A DNA stretch of 64,000 nucleotides, from positions 153,467,042 through 153,531,041 of the forward strand of contig CAXKWD010000002.1 of NCBI GenBank assembly GCA_964059195.1, given 5' to 3'. Under the pieces are notes generated by a model, which was not told the DNA's origin, did no database searches, and saw only the letters and a program-made list of their open reading frames with translations. This document shows positions 19,964 through 30,180 of this stretch, piece by piece (position 1 is the first letter of the stretch; every line of letters begins with the position of its first letter). Origin of the DNA: Ectobius pallidus. Lineage: Eukaryota > Arthropoda > Insecta > Blattodea > Ectobiidae. Made by a program: the position numbers and the translations under genes.

Positions 19964-20415
19964 ACTTGGATTTTTTAATTTTTTGATTTTTTAAATTTTG
20001 GATTATTGGATATATTCACTTTTGGATTGTTGGACTTTTTAATTTTGGGTTTATAAACTTTCTTAATTTTGGATTTTTTTATTTTTAAAATTTTGGATGT
20101 TTGAATTTTTTTAATTTTGGAATTTTGGATCTTGAATTTTTTATTTTTCGGATTCTTTAATTTTGAATTTTCGATTTTTAAATTTTGGATTTTTAAATTT
20201 TTAAAATTTTGGAATTTGGTTTCTAATTTAAAATTTTTTTATTTTTGAATTTTTAAAATTTGATTGAGTTGATTGTTTTCTGTCCAGTCCGTCACAGCCC
20301 CGCTACTTTCGTGACGATTTTCTTCGTAACACAACTTTGGGTTAGCTCTTGATTTACTCCTAGCGTGCCTAGAGAAGTTTCACGTAAAAAAAAAAAAAAA
20401 AACGTAATAACTTCG
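19964..20415. repeat. AT-rich minisatellite-like insertion in mariner A
   Basis: 300 bp of diverged units of the kind 'aattttggattttt', then 120 bp of normal-composition sequence and an A18 run (20386-20403). The pentamer GTGAA is present at both borders (19959-19963 and 20416-20420), suggesting a 5-bp target duplication, as left by LTR-type or related integrases, but no LTR or coding sequence is visible. Confidence 0.55.
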
Positions 20416-21074
20416 GTGAAGAGATGTTGACAAGACATCACGCAGATCCACATTTTCTTGACAAGGTGATCACTAGGACCCAGATTTGAAGGTTTTAACC
20501 TATTTTTTTCCCAGCTTCCTAATTAGAACATTTTAATGTACGTTTCTGTTTCATGCCCCTTGCTTCCGAATATATGAATCTTAAAGAACCTAAAAAGGGC
20601 AAATCGGACTGAAGGGGCTAAAGAGGACTTTTGTTGAAAAACTAGGGCTTAAAGAGTACTTTTGCTGAAAAACCAGAGGCTAAAAAGTACTTTTGCAGAA
20701 AATCACGATATTTAAATAGATTTTCCAATTAATGCAAAAGAAAATAAATACGTGAATTTGTGCATTTTAAGAAAAGACATAATAAAAATAAATTTATACA
20801 ACACACTAAAATTAACAATGTAAATGTCACTTTGTTGCTTGTCTTTGTAACTTGAAAATGTGCCGCCTCGTTGCCACAGAAAATGAAACTTGAGCCATCT
20901 GCAGTATTTTGAAATCTGGAACTAATCCATTGTTTCAACTTTAAAATAACAAGTTGTGACCGACAGAGAAGTATATTAAAGGAACAAATTTGTTACACTC
21001 GAATGTACTTATTTTTGTAGATGGGAAGTGAATTCAGTGGTATATTGAATAATTGTATCATTAAAGGGTAAATA

Positions 21075-22365
21075 CGAGGGTTGATCCAGAAATAAGGTTC
21101 CCAAAGAGCTCCAGCAGCACGGGAAGGTGCAAGGTGAAATCCGGCAACACTGCTGTGTGTGGCTGTCCCCCACTCTCGATTCCGCCTGGCCTCGCTTTGC
21201 TGCGCCACTGTCCGAGATGGAGGTGCCCATTGTTGCTCCCACCAAGTGCAAGATTTGTTCTGTAATTCACTTTTTGCACGCCAAAGGGACTCTACCCATG
21301 GATATTCATCAGTTGACAGAGATGTATGGCGACAAGTGTATGTCCGTTCAACACTTCCGAAAGTGGTGCAGGGAGTTTAGTGCCAGTTGGAAGGACATCC
21401 ACGATGAAGAACGGAGTGGAAGACCGTCAGTTTTGGAGGCGATTGTTGAGATAGTCCAATGCGAGGTGCTTCAAAACAGGAGGACCACTGTCCGTGAACT
21501 TGTTGCTCGGATTCCTGGGAGTTCTTACAATACAGTGGAAAGAGCTTTGACTGAAAAATTGGGGTATCACAAGTGTTGTGCTTGATGGGTACCACGTATG
21601 TTGACAATAGAACACAAGGAGAAATGCCTTGCCTGTGCTCGCCAGTTTCTTCAAAAGTGTCAAGAAGAAAAGGAAGGATTGTTGGACTCCATTGTTATGG
21701 GAGACGAAACATGGGTGTTTCATTTCACTCCCGAAACGAAACAAAAGTCCAAACAATGGCATCACTCAGGGTCACCAGTCGCAAAGAAGTTCAAACAAAA
21801 TCCTCCTGCTGGCAAAGTCATGGCCAGTGTGTTTTGGGATCGTAAGAGGAATCTGCTGATTGATTTCATGGAACCTGGGACAACAATCAACTCAGACAGT
21901 TATTGTGCAACACTAAGGAAACTCAGGCGAGCTATCCAGAACCGCCGGCAAAGACAACTGACAGCCGGTGTAATGCTGCTTCACGACAACGCCCGACCTC
22001 ATGTTCCCCAGGACATTCTGACAAACTTTGGGCGGACTGTCATGCCCCACCCACCGTACAGTCCGGACCTTGCGCCTAGCGATTATCACTTGTTCTCGAA
22101 GTTAAAGGAACACTTGGGTAGCCAACGCTTCCGGAGCAACGAAGTCAAAGACTGGGTGAAACGCTTCCTCAACGGGTTGGAGGTGGAGTTCTACGACATT
22201 GGGATACGAAACTTAGAGCACCGTTTACAAAAATGCCTAGAAAAGATGGCGATTATGTCGAAAAATAGAGCAAAGTTTCTGCTTTCCAATGGTGTACATT
22301 GCTATGAGAATAAACAATGTTGTCTTTGTAAAATTGAGGGAATGTTATTTCTGGAACAACCCTCA
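21075..22365 (+). mobile_element. mariner element B (nearly complete) inside hAT-B
   Basis: 1291 bp with inverted ends CGAGGGTTGATCCAGAAATA and TGAGGGTTGTTCCAGAAATA. TA precedes the left end (21073-21074); the right flank is TG, a likely mutated TA. Contains a transposase gene with a single in-frame stop. No indel disrupts the frame, so this is a relatively young copy compared with mariners A and C. Confidence 0.88.
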
Positions 22366-22383
22366 TGTCTCGATTGTTTATGA
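21217..22383 (+). pseudogene. mariner B transposase with one nonsense codon
   Basis: Frame from ATG 21217 to the TGA at 21583-21585, where the family has Arg (CGA to TGA, just before the 'WVPRML' motif), then the same frame from 21586 to 22383. Features: 'HLLHAKG'-like first helix-turn-helix and 'MSVQHFRKWCREF', 'DEERSGRPS', then the catalytic domain with 'GDETWVFHF' (first Asp), 'LLHDNARPH' (second Asp) and 'PPYSPDLAPSDYHLF' (third Asp). The second and third Asp are separated by 31 residues, not the 34 of classic mariners, consistent with a 9-bp deletion. The normal stop before the terminal repeat is lost and the frame runs into it. Known role: DDD transposase cutting at TA sites; this copy is inactive by the stop and probably by the shortened spacing. 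Confidence 0.85.
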
Positions 22384-22614
22384 AATTTTTCAAGTGCTGA
22401 TGTAAGGAATAGTTACTTGTTAAATTTGAAGAAGAAGAAGAAAACTAGAATAACTGTGTCAAAATTATAATACAATTTTCGGTGTTCATATTAGTGTTAA
22501 TTATATCTTTTATTAAGACAGCTAAAATCATTTGTTTAAAGCCTAAAAAGAGGGCTTTTCCATGAAAATAAAGGCTAAAATACCTTTTATAAAAGCCTAA
22601 AAATCTGGGCCCTA

Positions 22615-22822
22615 GTGATCACTATGGATGAGACATGGATGCCTCTGTTCAATCCCAAACAAAACAACAGTCAAGCCAGTGGAAACACGCAGACTCTTCG
22701 CCTACCAAAAAATTCAAAATTGCCATCTCAGCTGAGAAAATTCTTGGCTCAGTCTTTTGGGACCAAAATGGAGTTGTCCTCTTCCAAAGGGCATGACAGT
22801 CACTGGTGAACATTACAGAGAC
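22615..22822 (+). pseudogene. mariner A transposase, central part
   Basis: After the hAT-B target duplication the frame resumes with 'ITMDETWMPLFNPKQNNSQ' (first catalytic Asp, DETW motif), then with frame changes 'KILGSVFWDQNGVVLF' and 'TVTGEHYRDIY'. A foldback element interrupts it here; about 140 bp more (23253-23391, 'LKNKLLPIIAAK', 'APHRACVVIEFLLEH') precede the BEL/Pao insertion. Confidence 0.75.
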
Positions 22823-23252
22823 ATCTATAGAACATTTGAGTACGGAAATATACATCCTAACTTCACTATTAGGTATGTTTACCCAGAACGATCATTTCAA
22901 TGGGTATCCCCATCATCATCAGCTGATTCCGACTGTCCATCTGGTGGATGAACTTGTCGATCAAAGTTCCCTGGATGCCCACTGAGGTGTAAAAATTTAG
23001 GGGTTTATGGTAGTTCTTTTGAATAAATACTTTCTCCCACATCAAAAGAACCATCATAAACTAAATTTTGACACCTCAGTGGGCATGCAGGGAACTTTGA
23101 TCAACAGTCGGAATCAGCTGGTGATGAAGGGGGTTGAAATGATCATTCTGGGTAAATATACCTAATAGTGAAGTTAGTGTGTGTATTTTCATACTCAAAC
23201 TTTCTACAGATGTTAACACTTTACTGTGCTATTTCTAGTAATATTAATAGTT
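22823..23252. mobile_element. foldback element with ~160-190-bp inverted arms
   Basis: The left arm (about 22823-22999) and reverse complement of the right arm (about 23056-23215) share blocks such as 'taacttcactattaggtat', 'cagctgattccgactgt' and 'atgcccactgaggtgt', with a 25-bp difference in the middle; the loop is about 55 bp. Both ends abut the mariner A motif for GEHYRDI (acattacag.gacatc), which is repeated on either side and so marks the insertion point. Non-coding. Confidence 0.75.
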
Positions 23253-23391
23253 ACAGGACATCCTGAAGAACAAACTCTTGCCTATAATTGCAGCAAAGTG
23301 ACCTGATTTGGTGGGAAATTTATTTTTGCACCCCACAGGGCATGTGTTGTCATAGAATTTCTCCTTGAGCATGTTATTGGAACACTGATAT

Positions 23392-23541
23392 TGGAAATGT
23401 ACTAAAAATTGTGAATACAAGAACTATAAATTCCAATTGCACACTTATTTCAAGTTTATTTGACTGTTTTCAAACAAACGAATAGCACACATTGTTATGA
23501 CAAACCTAGGTAACAAGAATTATATTCCTACTATTCCAACA
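23392..23541 (-). repeat. 3' LTR of the BEL/Pao element
   Basis: 150 bp, differing from the partner at about three positions (for example 'tatattcc' against 'tatatgcc'). AATAAA-like signal on the minus strand in the middle. Confidence 0.9.
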
Positions 23542-23554
23542 TACTCCCACCTTA
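23542..23554 (-). promoter_or_regulatory. polypurine tract of the BEL/Pao element
   Basis: Minus strand TAAGGTGGGAGTA directly upstream of the 3' LTR; such a purine run primes plus-strand DNA synthesis. Confidence 0.75.
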
Positions 23555-23770
23555 AGTTAACAAATTCTTAATGAGTTAACTTAACAACTATTACATGGAT
23601 CAATTGCATCTTAATAATAATTACATTCAAATAGTTAAGAAATGAACATAACTGATACCTAAATCATAATTGGATTATAGTCTATATATATATATATTTT
23701 AATTTAGTCTTGTTGGAAACCTTTATTTTACGACCTCTAACTGATAACTTCGAAAGTCTTGTTTCTGTTC

Positions 23771-25309
23771 TTACACTCTTCTGGTCTTCGCCCGAGCACT
23801 CCTCAACAACCGCTCACATGCATCACTGTCTTCTCCTACGACACCCTCCAGAGGATACAGTCGCTGAACTGGTCGAAGAAGCATTCCTGTTGATGTCTTC
23901 AAACGTACTATTCGAACTTCATCACGTCCAGGTATCAATTCCTCCACTTTAGCTAAAGGCCACTCTAGTTGTTTCATGTTGTCGCTTCCAACAAGTACAA
24001 TTTCTCCCACCTTTATCTGACGATTTTTCTTTCTAGTACTCTTGAGATGCAATTGTCCCAAATATTCTCACCGAAATCTTTCTCTAACAGCCTCTCGGAG
24101 GTTTTGCCTGTAAGAGATTCTAGCATTAATGTGAGAAGAATCTATTTGATCAGTGTCAGGCACTCCCACTTCTTTTATTCTTGCAAAAACATGGAAGGTG
24201 TCAATGCCACCAGATCTTTGGAATCATTAGACAGATAAGTCAAAGGGCGAAAATTCATCAAAGCTTCGCAATCACAGAGGATGGTGGACATTTCTTCATA
24301 ATCTAGTTTTGCTCTTCCAAGAATTTTTCTAAGGGTTTCTTTCAAGATTCTTATCAGCCTCTCCCACCATCCTCCCCACCAGGCAGCACTAGGTGGATTA
24401 AATTTCCATTGAATCCTTTGTCCCACTCCGAAGTACTCGATCTTGTTAAAATCGACCTTTTTAAATGCATGATCAGTTCCCACAAAATTAGTACCATTGT
24501 CACTAAATATTACTGACGGCCTGCCTCGTCGAGCTATGAAACGACGAAGTGTCTGAATAAATTTATCAGTCGATAATCCTGACACAAGCTCCAAATGCAC
24601 TGCACGATAGACAGCACACGTATACAAACATATCCACGCCTTGTCCTTGTTTCTCAAGTAAAGTGGTCCGGCAAAGTCAACACCTACCACTTCAAATGGA
24701 GCAGCATCTCTAACTCGATGAATAGGTAGTGATGCAGGCATTGTTTCTACTTTCTGAGTTGAGTATCTTTGACAAACAATGCATTTGGAAATTGCAGTCT
24801 TTATGGACTTTCGTCCTCCAAGTATCCAATAACGCTCTCGTAATAATGACAAGAGTCCTTGTACCCCGACATGGCTGTGTTTGTTGTGCTGATCTTGATG
24901 AGTAGAATTACAACAGGATGTTTTGCTGGCAAAATCATAGGATATCTAAAATCTCTCAAATCTTCTCGTTCAGTCACCTTGGTTCTAATTCTCAGAATTC
25001 CATCTTCGTCCTCAAGTGGACATAATGATGATAATTTTTCATCCTTAATGCCAATAAATGATTCCTGTTGCACTGTTTTAATTACATAAATTTCTGCATA
25101 TTTTAATTCCTGAAGTGTGAGTTAGCCTGACTTCCGAGCATTCGGATTACGACAGTTATAAGCGAATCGCCATATCCATCCTACCAAGCGAAGAATCTTG
25201 GGGAAACTGGAGAAACATCGGTACAACCAATCTTGAATGGGTTTTCCCATAGCTAGCAATAACGATTTTACACATTTCCTTTTTTCCTTCACAATTTCTG
25301 TTTCATCAT
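23771..25309 (-). pseudogene. BEL/Pao integrase region
   Basis: Pieces in order on the minus strand: 25309-25122 (start cut by the hAT insertion), 25073-24801, 24852-24175 and 24061-23771. The 24852-24175 piece is a good integrase: zinc-binding remnant 'CIVCQRYSTQ', catalytic Asp in 'VVGVDFAGPLY', second Asp in 'IFSDNGTNF' and Glu in 'WWGGWWERLIRILKETLR'. The last piece has 'KVGEIVLVGSDN' and 'EWPLAKVEELIPGRD', the C-terminal domain common to Pao-type polyproteins, ending at 23771. Several frameshifts separate these, so no integrase can be made. By family the enzyme joins element cDNA to host DNA in the nucleus. Confidence 0.85.
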
Positions 25310-27655
25310 TAGAGCAACCCACATTATGCTTTATTTTTTTGACAATTATGCTTTATATTTTTCCAAATTATACTTTATTATGATTTATTTTTTTTTAACA
25401 TAAATAATACACCAATAAACTTAAGACAAATACTGTTTATGTATATCATACCATCAAACTGATTTTTTTGTGTGTCTAATGTTACTTTGCAGGCTACCTT
25501 AGTGCCTTAATATGTTAACATTTTATAAGAACAAACTGTAGGGTCTAAGCAAGCTAGTAATGAAATGAATGAAAATTTAGTCATCCTTGTCACTGTCACT
25601 GTCATTTGCACTCTCCTGATGAACACCACCCTCCTGATATTGATTTTGATTAATTGCCAGTTGTAGGTGAGACTGCAGATTTTCTTCTGTCAGACATGAG
25701 AGTTTAGAGTTCAAAATCCAATTGAGAGTAGAAAAGCTTCTCTCAACTGAAGCAGATGATGGAGGAACCATAATTGCCTTCATTGCCAGCTTACTTAGGA
25801 TAGGCATCTTGGTGGACTGTTTCTGCCAGAAGGATAAGGCAGAAGTTGAAGACAAATTTTGTCCATGTACCATTGCTGCATATGTTGATACTTCTTCCAC
25901 TGGAACATCAATGCCAGAGAAACGTTTCAGTTCACCCGAAGTAAAAATGGAAGAAATCTTCTCAGGAACAGCTATTGTTGGATCTAAATTATGAACTTCC
26001 TTCCAGAAATTTAGAGCAGGATGACGTTCATTCATATATCCTGCCAATTTTTTACAAGTTGCACCTGAACTTTGAACCATCTGAAGAATTGATGATAGAA
26101 GAAGCCAAACCTGTGTTGCATCTTGATTATCTGATTCCAGAACCTGTATCTGATTGCAGAGTCCATCAGAAATTTTAGCTAAAGCTCTGAGTTGAAGCAC
26201 TAGTTCTTTATTTTCAACCAGTCGCTTTAAGTTTGTTACTGCAGCACTGCCTTCACCATCTTTCAAGTCAATCCACTGTTTTATTGCATTCAAATTCATG
26301 GAATGATATTTTCCTGCCTTCAGCCATGTCCCCCAGCGCGTTATTACAGGAACTGGAGGTAAAACAAATGTTCCTGCTTCTTTTAGGCAGTCCAGCAATC
26401 TCTCTCTTCTGGCTGGAGTTTTTGCTAAAGCAGTCTTAACAGCTGCAATGAATTCATCAGCAATTTTTAACGAAAACCTAATCTCTTCAGCACACAGATG
26501 TAATATGTGAGCCCAACGTGTAGAATGTAAAAGCTGAGGTGCAACTCCAACCAGTCGCCTGCCAGCAGAAAGCATATATGGTGCACTGTCTGATATTAGA
26601 ACAACAAAATTGCTTCTGTGAACACCAATAAGATCTAATGTATCAAGTATTAAATTTACTATAACATCGGCATTGCAGTGTTCAACAATTTTAGGTTTCA
26701 CAAGACGGGGTTTTTCATTCACAACACCCAGTGGAGCAACAAGAATATTCACCACCTTACGGTTCTTTATATCTGTTGTTTCATCAACCACTAGATAGAC
26801 AGAATTTCCCTCACATTTTGACCTTAGTTTCTTGTAAGTCGTCTTCAGCACACTTTGTAAGATACCTTCTTAGAGTGGTTTCACTAGGAGCCGGCTGCAT
26901 ACATGTAGCTGTTGCAATCCACTGACGAAAACGTTGATTACGAAAAACATGCAATGGAATACCAGAAGAAGTGAATGCTGCCACCATTTCTTTCATATTA
27001 TCGTTTGATTTCTCCTTACGCTGCCATACTTGAGGTAACGTACTGTTGCGTATACTGCTAGGACCACCTGAAGTTGAACCTTGTCCATCACTCTGTTTCC
27101 GAGATCTATGCTTAAAACTTTCCACATGTTTCTGCACAATGGATTTCTTTACAAAATTAATGCACTCTGAACATAAGGAACACAACAGTTTCCCCTTTTC
27201 AGTCACAAAATTGTCTGTAGGAAACTCGCGAACCCTTTTTATCGCAGACATAAGTTTTCGGCATGCTGGTATTAAATAGATGTGAACCCCTCTGATTCAG
27301 AGTGTGTACTGACCATAAAACCGTTAACTTGTACTCAATAATGGTTGTCCTATTCCTCACAGAACTGCAGTTATATTTTTACTTCTTAAGTTTAAAATTT
27401 CCATTGTTGAGAAACTAGCTTCTCATTGTTGATTATTTTTATAGTGCAGTGAAGCAGGCAGTTTATTTGCCAAGAATTGTGTTCTATTTTAAATATTATG
27501 CTTTTATGCTTTATTTTTAAAAATTATGCTTTATTGTGCTTTTAAAATTAGTTCCATCCAGATCCTTAGACTGCCAAATTTATATGACGGGTAGCAACCA
27601 CATGTCTAAAGTCCTGTTATGCTTTTTATGCTTATTATGCTTTTGGGTTGCTCTA
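25310..27655 (-). mobile_element. hAT transposon (hAT-C) inserted in the BEL/Pao element
   Basis: Ends TAGAGCAACCC and its complement (11 bp) define 2346 bp. Target duplication TTCATCAT (25302-25309) against TTCATCAG (27656-27663) fits the hAT rule with one mismatch. Subterminal regions are rich in 'ttatgctttat' units (25322-25390 and 27480-27645), the sort of transposase-binding arrays hAT elements use. It interrupts the BEL/Pao polyprotein between RNase H and integrase. Confidence 0.9.
25577..27251 (-). pseudogene. hAT-C transposase, CGGBP1-like, with one frameshift
   Basis: Two overlapping frames together make about 560 residues. First (27251-26811): start 'MSAIKRVREFPTDNF', a BED-like zinc finger with CSLC near residue 25 and a later His pair ('HVESFKH'), resembling CGGBP1-type hAT proteins. 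Second (26851-25577): catalytic-domain motifs 'LVVDETTDIKNRKVV', 'VLISDSAPYM', 'LLHSTRWAHILHLCAEE' and the C-terminal dimerisation segment 'PPSSASVERSFSTLNWIL' with 'LTEENLQSHLQLAI', then an acidic tail. A one-base shift in the overlap is the only major lesion seen, so the copy died recently. Known role: cut-and-paste transposition with 8-bp duplications. Confidence 0.85.
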
Positions 27656-28399
27656 TTCATCAGCTTCATCTGAAGCTTCTGGCCACAATTCTGGTGGTCC
27701 TTTTAACCAATGAGGACCCTCCCACCATTCGAATTCCCAAAGCTGATTTGCTCCACATCCTTGAGAAGGTAAGTCCGCTGGATTAATTTCACCTGGAACA
27801 TGTCTCCATTGACCGACTGAAGTTAGTTTTTTAATCTCTGTCACCCGATTTCCAACGAATGTCAACCACTGTTCCTCTCGACAAATCCAAGAAAGTACTG
27901 TGGATGAGTCACTCCAAAGAAATGCTTCCATATCTTTCAATCCAAGACTTTCCACCACCGAGTTATGCAACCGTGCTCCTATAGTAGCTGCCAATAACTC
28001 TAGACGGGGAATTGTCATTTTCTTCGTAGGAGATATCCTCGTCTTAGCCTGAACTAGTTGTACAGACACTCTGTTACCTGTAACACATCTCATATAGACT
28101 ACAGCAGCATAAGCAGACTGACTTGCATCGCAGAATGTGTGTAAACTCAACTTTGTACCTTCGCTTACACCTATCCACCTGGGAACTTTAATGTTTGCTA
28201 AAAATATAAGTTCGCTGACCCATTTAAGAAACACTTTTTTTATTTCTTCACTAACTTCAGTGTCCCAGCCTTCCTTTTTCTTCCAGGTTGACTGTAGTAA
28301 AAGCTTAGGACATAAAGATAGAGGACAAGTAAATCCTATGGGATCATACACTCTGTTTAATATTGAAAGCATATTCACTCTGTTTAATATTGAAAGCAT
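27656..28399 (-). pseudogene. BEL/Pao RNase H-like domain
   Basis: Open frame reading 'YDPIGFTCPLSLCPKLLLQ', 'GWDTEVSEEI', 'LHTFCDASQSAYAAVVYM' (RNase H, first Asp), 'KMTIPRLELLAATIGARLH' (Glu), 'AFLWSDSSTVLSWI' (Asp) and 'WRHVPGEINPADLPSQG'. This is the Pao-type segment that degrades RNA in RNA:DNA hybrids during reverse transcription. Its downstream end was cut by hAT-C. A 27-bp tandem duplication at about 28352-28403 repeats the peptide MLSILNRV. Confidence 0.85.
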
Positions 28400-29451
28400 T
28401 GTCCTCTTTGTAACAGGTTTAGATGAGTCAAACTGTAGGTCTCTGAAGATATCTCTAAAGAGTCCTCTTCTCTATCCCAAGATAATCCTAAACCATTAGT
28501 TATGTGGTTCCCTTCAGAACCTGAGTTGTACAATGTATGCTCCCACCCCCTTAAATCGAATTTCCTTTCTTTCATTATATTTGCTGCTTCTTTCATAAAT
28601 GTACCAAGTTCCGCAATGTTGTCAACGCTGGTGACACAATTATCTACATAAAAACCATTCATAAGTTTCATTATAGTAGAGCTTGAAGCAGAAGTGACAT
28701 CATCTTCCATTTGACGGAATTTATTTAGTAAAAGATGATTAATGACAGCTCCTAGCAGGAAGGGACTACATGTAACACCAAATACAACTCTGCAATGACG
28801 GTAAACCTGTATTTTCTCTTCATTTTTAAACCAAAGGAAGCGAAAAAAATCTCTATCTGACTTGTGAAGACTTATCTGTAGGAAGGCTCTTCTTATATCT
28901 GCAATGACACCTATGGACCTCAGTCGGAACTGTAACAGGATCTTTGGTATACATTCAATTAGATTAAGTACCTTTTCCAGGCACTCATTTAATGAAGGTT
29001 TCCCTGCCATTTTCGCAGAAGCATCGAACACAGGTCTGATCTTCGTGGTGCTGTTCTCTTTTACTACATGTCAATGAGGTAGATAATGCCCAAAAGTGGC
29101 TAGTTCTGACTGTGGAACCGGTTTTATTACTCCCTCATTTTTCCATTCTTCTAGCACTTGTTGGTACTCTTTCATCAGACCCTCCTTTTTCAGTTTTTTA
29201 TAATTCATATCCAGCCTCTTCAAAGCTATTTCATAATTATCAGGCAAAGGTGGATGACCTTCTTTCCAAGGCATGTGCACTTCATAACGTCCCTCGTCGT
29301 TGATTGCCACAGTCTCCTCAAAATGTTTCAGAACAGCCTTATGTACATCATCTTTAGTTTTCTCCAATACTGGATCCCTGATTCCGATGAGTTCTAAGTT
29401 CCATAAATCTGATATTGAAATGTTCTTGACAAACATTGATGTCACCAACAT
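28384..29451 (-). pseudogene. BEL/Pao reverse transcriptase
   Basis: Two frames. 29451-29071: 'NLELIGIRDPVLEKTKDD', 'YEVHMPWKEGHPPLPDNY' and 'MKEYQQVLEEWKNEGVI', the N-terminal part of Pao polymerases. 29031-28384: 'VFDASAKMAGKPSLNECL' (start region), 'IGVIADIRRAFLQISLHKSD' with catalytic Asp, 'RFLWFKNEEKIQVYR', 'VVFGVTCSPFLLGAVI' and 'FYVDNCVTSVDN', where the YxDD box reads YVDN. I recall YVDN in other insect BEL polyproteins, so I do not treat it as a mutation. The stop near 29070 and shifts on both sides make the gene inactive. Confidence 0.85.
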
Positions 29452-29460
29452 ACCACAATT

Positions 29461-30180
29461 TTATCTTGTCTGTTCCTTATTTACTTTACCCATAACAGTC
29501 CATCCAATTTTAGTGTGTATAGCTACCAATCCACACTTTAATTTCTTGCATGATCCAGTAAAAAGCTTCCCAGCTACATCTGCACCAATCAGCACTTCTA
29601 TTGGGACAGTGCTATCCCCTACATCAGTTAGTTCAATATTTTCATCTTCAAGTTCCTGTATCCATGGTCCTCTTTGGATCTGATTAATATTTCCACATAT
29701 TACTTCTTGATCCAATACCTCAAGAGTACACCGGTAACTGTCATTTAAACTACCTAAACAAATTCTATATGTGTTGTGTTTGCTTACTTCTGTTTTCCTT
29801 CCTCCAAACAAGGAATAAATAATCTTCTCTCCCTTTATTTGTTCATAACCCATTTCCATAGCAGCTTCCTTAAGAACGTATGACCTCTGTGACCCTGTGT
29901 CTATGATTGCTCTGACTATTCTCTCACTATTATTTCCTATTAATCTTACTAATATTGTCTGCAAATATACTTCAGCAGAAGGTAGCGATCTTGCATGCAA
30001 TGCTTCCATAGATTTTGTTTCCTCTTGCTCCCTTTTAGTTGATACATCTAACTTCTTATCTACCTTCAAAGTATCTTTATTGGTAGGCAAATCTGGACAC
30101 ATAATAGGATAATGTCTTTGGAGACAAATTAAACATTTAAGCGAAATTCTACAGTTCTTTGCGCAATGTCCAGGCTTCAA
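29461..30180 (-). pseudogene. BEL/Pao zinc knuckle and aspartic protease
   Basis: Starts inside a zinc knuckle ('CLKPGHCAKNC') with a second cluster 'CLICLQRHYPIMC', continues with a linker and the protease active site 'IVRAIIDTGSQRSYVLKEAA' (DTGS). The downstream 'IEVLIGADVAGKLFTG' and 'AIHTKIGWTVMGKV' belong to the Pao protease domain. It ends in a stop at 29461 followed by a frame change to the reverse transcriptase. Role: cleavage of the Gag-Pol polyprotein. Confidence 0.85.

Larger units (their letters stand above)
20474..22614. mobile_element. hAT-type non-autonomous element (hAT-B) in mariner A
   Basis: Ends TAGGACCCAGATTT and, reverse-complemented, TAGGGCCCAGATTT; the 8-bp duplication GTGATCAC on both sides (20466-20473, 22615-22622) fits the hAT rule nTnnnnAn. 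Subterminal zones carry repeated 'ctaaaaagggc' and 'ggctaaaata'-like units (20590-20700, 22530-22605). The only coding content is mariner B, which inserted into it; hAT-B itself has no hAT transposase. Confidence 0.85.

Noticed and set aside
21009..21765. Several minus-strand ORFs opposite mariner B
   Set aside because: All lie antisense to the transposase gene and share no features with known proteins.
28630..28650. YVDN in place of YVDD as an inactivating mutation of the BEL reverse transcriptase
   Set aside because: I recall YVDN in other insect BEL polyproteins, so this is likely a lineage feature; the stops and frameshifts are what disable the copy.
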